Below are positions 1 to 6,232 of a stretch of 7,000 nucleotides of DNA, one piece after another. The DNA comes from Thermoplasmata archaeon (GTDB lineage: Archaea > Thermoplasmatota > Thermoplasmata > UBA184), in assembly GCA_027314845.1 (NCBI GenBank), contig DAHVAA010000081.1, positions 1 to 7,000 of the forward strand. The letters run 5' to 3'. The translations under genes were made by a program, and so were the position numbers. Position 1 is the stretch's first letter. The number at the start of each line of letters is the position of its first letter. A model generated the notes under the pieces. It was not told where the DNA came from. It ran no database searches and saw only the letters and a program-made list of their open reading frames with translations.

Positions 1-140
1 TGGAGGTCGAACGCGCCTCGACCCCGCTGAGGAGCGTGCACGGCGGAACGACGTTCTACTTCTGCTCGGAGGGTTGTCTAAGGAAGTTCGCCGAGCACCC
101 CGAGGAGTTCGTCAAGGCGCCGCCCGCGCCGACGGGCTAG
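1..140 (+). CDS. YHS/TRASH-domain protein, C-terminal fragment
   Basis: Only the last 45 codons are present, read from position 3 to the TAG at 138-140; the start lies left of the window. The visible part ends in TTFYFCSEGCLRKFAEHPEE, the second half of a YHS/TRASH-like motif: an aromatic FYF strand, a C-x3-C pair, then a helix ending in HPEEF. Domains of this kind bind metal ions or serve as metal sensors and chaperones, and occur alone or at the ends of metal-transport ATPases, regulators and other proteins. The upstream cysteine of the motif and any other domain are out of view, so the host protein cannot be named. A short Pro/Ala tail follows the domain. Its stop touches the stop of the convergent winged-helix gene. 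The domain call is from motif recognition; the metal role is family knowledge. Confidence 0.75.
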   Translation, partial: EVERASTPLRSVHGGTTFYFCSEGCLRKFAEHPEEFVKAPPAPTG

Positions 141-758
141 TTAGTTCTCCGCCGTCCACGAGATCCGGCCGCCCGGTGTCGCGGCGAGGAACGCCGGGGA
201 CCGTGGGCCGACGGCCTCCGGACGTAGCGCCCCCACGGCATGGACCAAGAGCTCGTACGCGGCGTCCTCCACCTCGGACGCGTCGTCCCCCGCCGCGAGC
301 GCGGGCACGTACACCCTTAGCGTCCCTCGCTCCATCCCGAGCAGGACGTACCCCGAGCCGTCCCGGCGGGCCCACGCCAGGACCCGCCCGTCCGGCCGCT
401 CGACGGCGCCGACCCAGCGGAGCGATCCGAACCAGCGTCCCGCGAGCCGGCCCAGTAGCAGCTCGGACGGAACCCCGGCGGGGAGGGTCACCTCGGCGAT
501 CGGGGTAAGGTCGTCCGTCAGGTCGGCGGCGGTGCGGGGCCGTTCCGCGAGGATCCGGTAGCCCCCGTCGACCCGCTCGACCAGCCCCTCCCGTTCGAGC
601 CGCCGAAGGGCGCGCGAGAGCGACTCGGGGTGGGCGCCGAGCACTCGACGCAATCCGCTGAACGCGACCCGGCCCGGCAGGCTCTCGAGGGCGCGAAGGA
701 TGCGGTCGTCAAGACGACCCGCCGGCGCCAGCTCGCGCTCCTCCTTCGCCTCCGGCAT
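141..758 (-). CDS. Winged-helix DNA-binding regulator with an unrecognised C-terminal domain
   Basis: The protein has 205 residues from the ATG at 758. Residues about 16-70 look like a winged helix-turn-helix: helix LDDRILRALESLPG, a second helix around FSGLRRVLG, a recognition helix around HPESLSRALRRLEREG, then a wing (LVERVDGGYRIL). This is the MarR/ArsR/Lrp-like style common in archaeal regulators. Residues about 85-180 form a separate alpha/beta domain that I do not recognise; it could bind a ligand or mediate dimerisation. There is no membrane segment. A GTG at 770 is an alternative start adding four residues, but the ATG is preferred: a TATA-like box is centred about 27 bases upstream of it. 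The sequence GGGAGGGG lies just before the ATG and could act as a ribosome site if the transcript starts further upstream. The target is unknown; the gene is divergent from a small orphan gene whose promoter region has operator-like repeats. Confidence 0.8.
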   Translation of the reverse strand: MPEAKEERELAPAGRLDDRILRALESLPGRVAFSGLRRVLGAHPESLSRALRRLEREGLVERVDGGYRILAERPRTAADLTDDLTPIAEVTLPAGVPSELLLGRLAGRWFGSLRWVGAVERPDGRVLAWARRDGSGYVLLGMERGTLRVYVPALAAGDDASEVEDAAYELLVHAVGALRPEAVGPRSPAFLAATPGGRISWTAEN

Positions 759-781
759 CGCCCCTCCCACGGCGGGAACCC

Positions 782-789
782 ATTTATTT
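782..789 (-). promoter_or_regulatory. TATA-like box of the winged-helix gene
   Basis: Read on the minus strand the bases are AAATAAAT, an AT-only octamer in very GC-rich DNA. Its centre is about 27 bases upstream of the ATG at 758, the archaeal TATA-to-start distance, which predicts a transcript beginning at or next to the start codon (leaderless). Confidence 0.55.
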
Positions 790-888
790 CCGCGGTAACG
801 CCTCGGTAACTCTCGCGGCGCTCGAGCGGGGTGCGCCGGGTAGGTCCGGGCTCACGCAGAAAGTGTGACCGGTGGCGCCGCGACCCGC

Positions 889-897
889 TCAATATCC
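889..897 (+). promoter_or_regulatory. Possible TATA-like box of the small orphan gene
   Basis: TCAATATCC is the most AT-rich stretch upstream of the gene starting at 939. With archaeal spacing it predicts transcription from about position 920, giving a leader of about 20-28 bases. The match to a TATA consensus is weak. Confidence 0.35.
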
Positions 898-910
898 TCG
901 AGTCCGCCTT

Positions 911-934
911 GAACTCGGTGGAACCTCGAGTTCC
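911..934. repeat. Overlapping inverted and direct repeats, operator-like
   Basis: The 7-base arms GAACTCG (911-917) and CGAGTTC (927-933) form a perfect inverted repeat with a 9-base spacer. Inside it GGAAC (920-924) and GTTCC (930-934) form a second inverted repeat. GAACTCGGTG and GAACCTCGAG are imperfect direct repeats exactly 10 bases apart, one helical turn. The cluster sits over the predicted transcription start of the small gene at 939, where an archaeal repressor would bind. The regulator encoded at 141-758 is a candidate binder by proximity only. Confidence 0.45.
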
Positions 935-938
935 TAGG

Positions 939-1202
939 ATGGAAACCATGACCGAAACGAGCGAGCAAGGACCTACGAGCGGGATGCACTACGGGCCCTG
1001 GGTCTGGTCGGCGTACCGGGCCTACAACGACCTCCTCCGCGAGAAGGTGAAGAAGCGGTTCGAGGCGAAGGAAGGGCCCTGGATGGACCGCGTCGCGGAC
1101 CTCTTGGTCGAGATCGTCAACGCCCGCTGGGAAGGCGGCCGCAAGAAGGAGAAGGAAGAGGAGGAGCTGTTCCGCAAGCTCGACCAGCTCCTGGCCGAAT
1201 GA
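939..1202 (+). CDS. Small charged hypothetical protein (87 residues)
   Basis: I do not recognise this protein. From the ATG at 939 it has 87 residues; a second in-frame ATG at 948 would give 84 and has a GGATGG-like sequence 4-8 bases before it, so either start is possible. The reading frame stays open further upstream, but that part covers the promoter and repeats and looks non-coding. The N-terminus is polar and probably flexible (TETSEQGPTSG). An aromatic block HYGPWVWSAYRAYNDLLREK follows, then a helical stretch with GPWMDRVADLLVEIVNARWE, and a highly charged C-terminal helix rich in Lys/Glu (EKEEEELFRKLDQLLAE) that could form a coiled coil. There is no signal peptide, membrane span or cysteine. 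It lies 107 bases upstream of the htrA-like gene in the same direction, so the two may share a transcript. It is likely a soluble, helical partner protein, but no function can be assigned. Confidence 0.7.
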   Translation: METMTETSEQGPTSGMHYGPWVWSAYRAYNDLLREKVKKRFEAKEGPWMDRVADLLVEIVNARWEGGRKKEKEEEELFRKLDQLLAE

Positions 1203-1279
1203 GCGCTCCGGAGTTCCCGCATCCAGGCGGGCCGACCCCGTTACCGCCCCTCTCCCCCGAGCCGATGCTGCCCCGGCCC

Positions 1280-1293
1280 GGGGGACGTCCCCC
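1280..1293. repeat. 14-base perfect palindrome upstream of the HtrA-like gene
   Basis: GGGGGACGTCCCCC is a perfect palindrome ending 16 bases before the protease start codon, in a 107-base gap that has no clear TATA box. It could be an operator or an RNA hairpin between two co-transcribed genes. In DNA this rich in G and C it may also be chance. Confidence 0.35.
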
Positions 1294-1309
1294 CCGCTGA
1301 CCAACGGGA

Positions 1310-2269
1310 ATGCCCCTCGCGGAGCTCGAAGAGCGCATCGTTCGCTCGGTCGAATCGCTGCGACCCAGCGTGGCCGGGGTGGAGAGCCTCCGCCTCGTCC
1401 GGGGAGGTCGTGGGGAATCCCGGCCGGCCGCCGCCCAGGCGACGGCGGTCGTCCTCGACCGGTCGGGCCACCTCCTGACCAACCAGCATGTCGTCGAGCG
1501 GGCCAGCGGAGTCCGAGTACATCTCGCGGACGGCCGGGACCTCACCGGGGAGGTCCTGGGCGGGGACGCCGTGACGGACGTGGCGCTCATCAAAGTCGAT
1601 GGCATCGACCTGTCCCCGGCACGGCTCGGGGACTCGGAGTCGCTCCGCGTCGGGCAGATGGTGCTTGCCGTGGGCTATGCGCTCGGGCTCCCGGGCGGTC
1701 CGACCGTATCGACCGGCGTCGTCAGCGCCCTCGGCCGACCGCTGCCGGGTTCTGACTTCATCTTTGAAGGTCTCATCCAGACGGATGCCGCCATCAACCC
1801 CGGCAACAGCGGCGGCCCCCTCGCCGACCTCTCCGGGGCGGTAATCGGGATCAACGCGGCGGTGGTCCCGTTCGCCCAGGGCGTCGGCTTCGCGATCCCG
1901 ATCCACGCCGTCCGTCGCATCGCGGAGGAGTTGCGCACGCACGGCCGGGTCGTCCGCCCCTGGATCGGTGTTTCGGTCGCGGAGCTCGGGCCGGAAGTCG
2001 CGCGGCTCCACGGCCTCGTTCCCGAAAGCGGCCTGCTCGTGGCGGAGGTCGTGGACCGATCGCCGGCCCACCGGGCCGGCCTCAAGCCCGGTGACGTCCT
2101 CCGGCGGCTCGGGCCGTTCGAGATCCGCCGCGTCCGCGACCTCCTCGAAGGGCTCTCCCACTTTCCCGTGGGCGCCGACCTCGAGCTTTACTTCGAGCGG
2201 CGCGGGTGCTCCAGCTCCGTGAGCCTCCCGCTCGAGGAGGCGCCCGGGCCCGTTGTCCGGTCCGGCTAG
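1310..2269 (+). CDS. HtrA/DegP-family serine protease with PDZ domain
   Basis: The protein has 319 residues: a trypsin-like protease domain at about 40-205 and one PDZ domain at about 215-300. The catalytic triad is visible as His60 (TNQHVV), Asp90 (TDVALIK) and Ser167 (NPGNSGGPL). The oxyanion-side segment GYALGLPGGPTVSTGVVS and the strand GVGFAIPI are typical of the family, which degrades or refolds damaged proteins, usually as trimers. The PDZ domain would bind C-terminal peptides. An in-frame TGA at 1298-1300 excludes any N-terminal extension, and the first 40 residues show no signal peptide or membrane helix, so the enzyme appears cytoplasmic, unlike most HtrA proteins. The usual small GSG/GTG motif before the first protease strand reads QAT (43-45). 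No ribosome site is evident before the ATG, so it may be expressed from the upstream gene's transcript. The gene converges on coxL. Confidence 0.92.
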   Translation: MPLAELEERIVRSVESLRPSVAGVESLRLVRGGRGESRPAAAQATAVVLDRSGHLLTNQHVVERASGVRVHLADGRDLTGEVLGGDAVTDVALIKVDGIDLSPARLGDSESLRVGQMVLAVGYALGLPGGPTVSTGVVSALGRPLPGSDFIFEGLIQTDAAINPGNSGGPLADLSGAVIGINAAVVPFAQGVGFAIPIHAVRRIAEELRTHGRVVRPWIGVSVAELGPEVARLHGLVPESGLLVAEVVDRSPAHRAGLKPGDVLRRLGPFEIRRVRDLLEGLSHFPVGADLELYFERRGCSSSVSLPLEEAPGPVVRSG

Positions 2270-2306
2270 GGCCGCGGGGCCGGGCGAGTCGGACGGCGAC
2301 CGCGGG
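2270..2306. other. Convergent intergenic gap with no clear terminator
   Basis: Only 37 bases separate the stop of the HtrA-like gene from the stop of coxL. The stretch is almost all G and C. It contains CCGCGG at 2272-2277 and 2300-2305, which could pair into a weak hairpin, and GCCGCGGGGC recurs at 2271-2280 and 2310-2319. There is no T-run on either strand of the kind archaeal termination usually uses. Confidence 0.4.
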
Positions 2307-4658
2307 TCAGCCGCGGGGCGCCCGGTGGATGATCTGCCAGACCTTCCACGGATGGATCGGAATGTCGATGTGCTCGACTCCGTACGGCTGGAGCGCGTCC
2401 ACGACCGCGTTCACGATCGCGGGCGGGGCCCCGACGGTCGCCGACTCTCCGACACCTTTCGCTCCGATGGGGTGGTGGGGGCTGGGCGTGACCGTCTTCG
2501 CCGTTTCCCACTTCGGCGTTTCGAGCGCGGTCGGTACGAGGTAGTCCATGAACGTCCCTCCGTGGATGTTGCCGTTCTCGTCGTACTGGATCTCCTCGAA
2601 GAGCGCCGGAGCCAGACCCATCGTCAGCCCGCCGTGGATCTGGCCGTCGACGATCATCGGGTTGATGATCGTGCCGCAGTCGTCGACCGCAACAAATCGG
2701 CGCACGTGGACCTGGCCGGTGTCCTTATCGATGTCCACGACGCAGATGTAGCTCCCGAACGGATAGGTCATGTTCGGCGGGTCGTAGTAGTCAACCGCCT
2801 CGAGGCCGGCCTCCATCCCCTGCGGGTGGTTCGTGTACGCCGCGAACGCGACCTCCTGCATCGTCTTCGACTTCGAGGGCACTCCCTTCACCCGGAAGGC
2901 GTAGTCCTTCCACTCGACGTCGTCCGGGCTCACTTCGAGGAGATGCGCCGCGATCCGTTTCGCCTTCTCTCGGATCTTCCGCGCCGCGACCGCGGCGGCC
3001 GCCCCCGCGGTCGGCGTGCTGCGGCTTGCGTAGGTGCCGAGCCCGTACGGGGCGGTGTCGGTGTCGCCCTCCTCGACCCGGATGTCGTCCGCCGGGATCC
3101 CGAGCTCTTCCGCGAGGATCTGCGCGTAGGTCGTCTCGTGACCCTGTCCCTGCGATTTCGTACCGAACCTCGCGAGGACCTTGCCGGTCGGGTGGATGCG
3201 GACCTCGGCGGAATCGAACATCTTGATCCCGAGGATGTCGAAGGTGGAGGACGGACCGGCGCCGACGATCTCGGTGAAGCTCGAGATCCCGATCCCCATG
3301 AGCTCGCCGTTGCGGCGCTTCTCGGCCTGCTCGCGGCGGAGCCCCGCGTAGTCGATGATCTCCATCGCCTTTCGGAGCGCCCCGGCATAGTTGCCGCTGT
3401 CGTAGGTCCAGCCGAGCGCGGACCGGAAGGGGAACGCCTCGGGCGGGATGAAGTTCTTCAGGCGCAGCTCGGCCGGGTCGACCTTCAGGCGGTGGGCCAG
3501 GATGTCCATCATCCGCTCGATCGTGTAGACCGCTTCGGTCACACGGAACGAGCAGCGGTAGGCGATCCCCCCGGGCGGCTTGTTCGTGTAGGCGGCATCG
3601 ACCTCGACGAACGCTTTCGCGAACGGGTAGGAGCCCGTGATGATGTGGAACAGGCCGGCGGGGAACTTGGACGGGTTCGCCGCGGCGTCCGTGTAGCCGT
3701 GGTCGGCGAGCGTTTTCACTTTGAGCGCGCTGACGCGCCCGTCCGCGTCGGCCGCAACCTCGGCATGGATGTGGTAGTCCCGGGCGAAGGAGTCGGCCTG
3801 GAGGTTCTCCGACCGGTCCTCGATCCACTTGACGGGCCGACCGGTCTTGATCGACGCGACCGCGGCGAGTACGTAGCCCGGGTAGACCGGGACCTTACCC
3901 CCGAACCCGCCTCCGATGTCGGGGGAGATCACTCGGATGTTCTGCTCGGGCAGGCCGGTCACGAGCGCGATCACCGTGCGGATCGCGTGCGGTGCCTGCG
4001 TCGTCATGTAGATCGTGAACCGTCCGTTCACCGAATCCATGTTCGCGATGCAGCCGCACGTCTCCATGGACGAGACGTGGATCCGCGGGATGTAGAGGTC
4101 CTGCTCGACCCGGACCGACGATGCGGAGATCGCCTGCTCGGTGCCGGCACGGTCGCCGGTCTCCCAGTGCCAGATGTGGTTCGACTGTTCCTTCCGGTCG
4201 GGACGCAGTACCGGCGCGCCCGGTTCGATCGCCTTGAACGGGTCGACGACCACGGGCAGCGGCTCGTAGTCGACCTCGACCGCCGCGGCGCCGTCGGCCG
4301 CCGCGTAGCGACTGTCGGCGACGACCCCGACGACCTCCTGCGCCTGGTACATCACGCGGTCGGTCGGCAGGACCATCTGTTTGTCCGACATGAGGGTCGG
4401 CATCCAGGCGAGGCCGGCGGCCTCGAGGTCCTTGCCCGTGATCACCGCGAGCACGCCGGGGATTTTGAGCGCGTTCTCGGTTCGGATCGCCGTGATCTTT
4501 GCGTGCGCGTACGGGCTGCGCGTGATGTCGAGGTAGAGCATCCCCGGCAGCCGGATGTCGTCGACGTAGTTTCCCTTCCCCCGGATGAAACGGGCGTCCT
4601 CCTTGCGGAGGATCGACTGCCCGATGCCGCCTTTCACGTGGGGAACCTCTGCGCTCAT
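2307..4658 (-). CDS. coxL: Aerobic CO dehydrogenase large (molybdenum) subunit, form I
   Basis: CoxL is the catalytic subunit that oxidises CO with water to CO2, passing two electrons to CoxS and CoxM. At 783 residues it has normal length for the family. The form I active-site loop AYRCSFR is at residues 366-372 (bases 3543-3563); Cys369 would hold the copper of the Mo-S-Cu centre. GGGFGGK (249-255), [11 protein letters not shown] (503-513) and GAKGVGES with Glu738 are the expected molybdopterin-binding and general-base elements. The xanthine-oxidase-family N-terminal domain is at about 20-140. The ATG at 4658 overlaps the coxS stop by four bases (ATGA) and has GGAGGG five bases upstream, so translation is probably coupled. 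The gene is third in a coxM-coxS-coxL operon, the order usual for form I. Related hydroxylases without CO activity lack the AYRCSFR loop, so true CO oxidation is likely; activity itself is inferred. Confidence 0.96.
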   Translation of the reverse strand: MSAEVPHVKGGIGQSILRKEDARFIRGKGNYVDDIRLPGMLYLDITRSPYAHAKITAIRTENALKIPGVLAVITGKDLEAAGLAWMPTLMSDKQMVLPTDRVMYQAQEVVGVVADSRYAAADGAAAVEVDYEPLPVVVDPFKAIEPGAPVLRPDRKEQSNHIWHWETGDRAGTEQAISASSVRVEQDLYIPRIHVSSMETCGCIANMDSVNGRFTIYMTTQAPHAIRTVIALVTGLPEQNIRVISPDIGGGFGGKVPVYPGYVLAAVASIKTGRPVKWIEDRSENLQADSFARDYHIHAEVAADADGRVSALKVKTLADHGYTDAAANPSKFPAGLFHIITGSYPFAKAFVEVDAAYTNKPPGGIAYRCSFRVTEAVYTIERMMDILAHRLKVDPAELRLKNFIPPEAFPFRSALGWTYDSGNYAGALRKAMEIIDYAGLRREQAEKRRNGELMGIGISSFTEIVGAGPSSTFDILGIKMFDSAEVRIHPTGKVLARFGTKSQGQGHETTYAQILAEELGIPADDIRVEEGDTDTAPYGLGTYASRSTPTAGAAAAVAARKIREKAKRIAAHLLEVSPDDVEWKDYAFRVKGVPSKSKTMQEVAFAAYTNHPQGMEAGLEAVDYYDPPNMTYPFGSYICVVDIDKDTGQVHVRRFVAVDDCGTIINPMIVDGQIHGGLTMGLAPALFEEIQYDENGNIHGGTFMDYLVPTALETPKWETAKTVTPSPHHPIGAKGVGESATVGAPPAIVNAVVDALQPYGVEHIDIPIHPWKVWQIIHRAPRG

Positions 4659-5203
4659 GCCTTCCCTCCGGGTCCGGCCGCCTGCATCTTCTTGCCGGCG
4701 AGCTGGATCGCCTTCACGATGTTCACGTACCCCGTGCACCGACAGAGGTTGCCCCGGATCGCGTCCCGGACCTCGGCTTCCGTCGGGTTCGGGTTCTTCG
4801 ACAAGAGCGCGGTCGCGGTCATCATCATTCCCGGGGTGCAGAACCCGCACTGGAGACCGTGCGCCTCGACGAACGCTTCCTGAACCGGGGAGAGCTTTCC
4901 GTTCACCTCGAGCCCTTCGACCGTCCGCACCTCCCGACCCTGCGCCTGGACCGCGAGGACCGTGCAGGACTTCACCGGCTTTCCATCGAGGTGAACCGTG
5001 CACGCGCCGCAGTTCGTCGTATCGCACCCGATGTGAGTCCCGGTGAGGCCCAGCACCTCACGCAGAAGGTGAACGAGGAGCGTTCGGGTCTCGACCTCGG
5101 CGACCACCCGGGTGCCGTTCACGGTGAGGTCGACTCGCGCCGTGGGACCTCCGCCCGAGGTGACCGCGGCGACCGGGCTCACCGGTCGGGGGGCCGCGGC
5201 CAT
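4655..5203 (-). CDS. coxS: Aerobic CO dehydrogenase small (iron-sulfur) subunit
   Basis: CoxS carries two 2Fe-2S clusters that relay electrons from the molybdenum site of CoxL to the FAD of CoxM. The protein has 182 residues. The plant-ferredoxin-type cluster is ligated by Cys60, Cys65, Cys68 and Cys80 ([14 protein letters not shown], then KSC). The second, in the helical domain, is ligated by Cys119, Cys122 ([10 protein letters not shown]), Cys154 and Cys156 (NLCRCTGY). Spacing matches the xanthine-oxidase family exactly. The start at 5203 is chosen because GGGAGGT lies seven bases upstream and no other ATG precedes the conserved part; a GTG at 5182 is possible. This start gives about 20 Pro/Ala/Gly-rich residues before the first conserved strand (ARVDLTVNG), a tail that known CoxS proteins mostly lack. 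The 5' end overlaps the coxM frame by 146 bases, and the 3' end overlaps coxL by four. Confidence 0.96.
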   Translation of the reverse strand: MAAAPRPVSPVAAVTSGGGPTARVDLTVNGTRVVAEVETRTLLVHLLREVLGLTGTHIGCDTTNCGACTVHLDGKPVKSCTVLAVQAQGREVRTVEGLEVNGKLSPVQEAFVEAHGLQCGFCTPGMMMTATALLSKNPNPTEAEVRDAIRGNLCRCTGYVNIVKAIQLAGKKMQAAGPGGKA

Positions 5204-6080
5204 CTCCCGCACCTCCCTTCGCGCGGGCGACCGCGCGCTCGAGAACGCGGCGAGTAAGGACGCTCGCCATCGAGCGCTTGTACTCGGCGGGGCCGCGGAG
5301 GTCGCTCGACGGCCGAGCCGCCTCTCCCGCGAGCTTCGCGGCGTGGGCGAGATGCCCATCGTCCGGCATCTGCCCGACCAGCGCGGCCGCGGCCGCGTCC
5401 GCGCTCAGCGCGGTCGGGCCGACTCCGGTCAGCGCGATCCCGGCCACCGCGACGCGGCCGGATCCATCCAGCTCGAGGTTGGCCGCCGCGCCGGCGATCG
5501 CGAAGTCGCCGGCCCGCTTCTCGATCTTGTGGTAGGCGTTGCCCTGATGCGCTCGCGCCTTCGGGACCCGCACCTCGACGACCAGTTCGGTGGGCTCGAG
5601 CGCGGTGACGAAGGTGTCCCGATAGAAATCCGACAACGGGATCATACGGGAACCCTTGGGGCCGGCCGCCTCGACCTCCGCGCGAAGCGCGAGCATGCAG
5701 GCGGGCAGGTCGTTCCCCGGGTCTCCGTGGCAGACGTTGCCGCCGACCGTGCCGAGGTTGCGGACGAGGGGATCCGCGATCTCCTGCGCGGCGTCGGTGA
5801 GGATCGGGTAGGACTTGCGAAGGAGCGCCGACTCGAGCAGGTCGTTCGTCCGGGTGGTCGCTCCGATCCGAAGATGCGAACCCTCCTCGCGGATGTAGGC
5901 CAGCGACGGGATGCGATTGATGTCGACGAGCGCGCGCGGCTGGGCCAGCCGGAGCTTCATCAGGGGGATCAGGCTGTGGCCACCCGCGAGCACCTTCGCC
6001 TCGCCGTCGAAACGGCGGAGGAGGGCTACGGCTTCGTCGACCGAATGGGGCGCGTAGTACTCGAACTGGGGAGGTATCAT
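5058..6080 (-). CDS. coxM: Aerobic CO dehydrogenase medium (FAD) subunit
   Basis: CoxM binds FAD and passes electrons from CoxS towards the respiratory chain. The frame encodes 340 residues. The FAD-binding motifs AGGHS (32-36) and TVGGN (111-115) are intact, and the C-terminal CODH flavoprotein domain runs to about residue 285 ([20 protein letters not shown]). Homologues usually end near here, at roughly 290 residues. In this frame about 50 Arg/Gly/Pro-rich residues follow, overlapping coxS out of frame until a stop at 5058. This tail looks like untested sequence rather than a domain; a small frame error near 5200 would instead end the protein at a TGA at 5179-5181. The start at 6080 has AAGGTGGT three bases upstream and a TATA-like box about 46 bases upstream. 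It is the first gene of the operon. The body of the protein is certain, the C-terminal end is not. Confidence 0.93.
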   Translation of the reverse strand: MIPPQFEYYAPHSVDEAVALLRRFDGEAKVLAGGHSLIPLMKLRLAQPRALVDINRIPSLAYIREEGSHLRIGATTRTNDLLESALLRKSYPILTDAAQEIADPLVRNLGTVGGNVCHGDPGNDLPACMLALRAEVEAAGPKGSRMIPLSDFYRDTFVTALEPTELVVEVRVPKARAHQGNAYHKIEKRAGDFAIAGAAANLELDGSGRVAVAGIALTGVGPTALSADAAAAALVGQMPDDGHLAHAAKLAGEAARPSSDLRGPAEYKRSMASVLTRRVLERAVARAKGGAGDGRGPPTGEPGRRGHLGRRSHGASRPHRERHPGGRRGRDPNAPRSPSA

Positions 6081-6083
6081 ACG

Positions 6084-6091
6084 ACCACCTT
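6084..6091 (-). promoter_or_regulatory. Ribosome binding site of coxM
   Basis: On the minus strand AAGGTGGT lies three bases before the coxM ATG, one mismatch from AAGGAGGT. Together with the upstream TATA-like box it supports the start at 6080 and a short untranslated leader of roughly 20 bases. Confidence 0.5.
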
Positions 6092-6120
6092 GGGAGAGAA
6101 CCCGCTTGCGGTACGTGTTT

Positions 6121-6130
6121 CCGATAATAG
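6121..6130 (-). promoter_or_regulatory. TATA-like box of the coxMSL operon
   Basis: Read on the minus strand the bases are CTATTATCGG. Archaeal spacing predicts transcription from about position 6099, leaving a leader of about 19 bases that contains the coxM ribosome site. Just upstream on the same strand is the short inverted repeat CCTT-N3-AAGG (6132-6142), where a regulator or TFB could bind. Confidence 0.5.
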
Positions 6131-6200
6131 TCCTTGCGAAGGCCTGACACGGGCCGCGGTACCCCCCCTGTCGAACCCCGCACCGGCGCGGGCCGGGCGG

Positions 6201-6208
6201 CTATAAGG
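6201..6208 (+). promoter_or_regulatory. TATA box of moaA
   Basis: CTATAAGG lies in otherwise very GC-rich sequence, with its centre about 28 bases upstream of the moaA ATG at 6233. This predicts a leaderless transcript. GGGAGG at 6207-6212 overlaps the box and is too far from the ATG to act as a ribosome site. Confidence 0.6.
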
Positions 6209-6232
6209 GAGGTCGGAGTAATCGTAGTTCGG

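Noticed and set aside
74..508. Plus-strand open frame through the winged-helix gene
   Set aside because: Arg/Pro-rich throughout with RRPPPRTRRPPPRAR-type runs, as expected from the antisense of a GC-rich gene.
831..938. N-terminal extension of the small orphan protein from a start at 831
   Set aside because: The stretch covers the promoter and the inverted repeats, and its translation (Arg-rich, then LNILESALNSVEP) does not resemble the rest; starts at 939 or 948 fit better.
1241..2161. Minus-strand open frame of 306 codons opposite the HtrA-like gene
   Set aside because: No domain, high Asp/Arg/Gly content; the opposite strand encodes an intact catalytic triad and PDZ domain.
2271..2319. 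Direct repeat GCCGCGGGGC around the coxL stop as a possible attachment site
   Set aside because: It is ten bases of only G and C in GC-rich DNA, with no integrase, tRNA or composition change nearby.
2253..4883. A very long open frame (876 codons) on the plus strand opposite coxL and the end of coxS
   Set aside because: Its translation is dominated by Arg, Asp, Val and His with no recognisable domain. It is the mirror of the GC-rich third positions of coxL, which is a certain gene.
5112..6206. Long open frame on the plus strand opposite coxM
   Set aside because: The translation is low-complexity, rich in Arg, Gly and Asp, and has no motif; coxM on the other strand has intact FAD motifs and a promoter.
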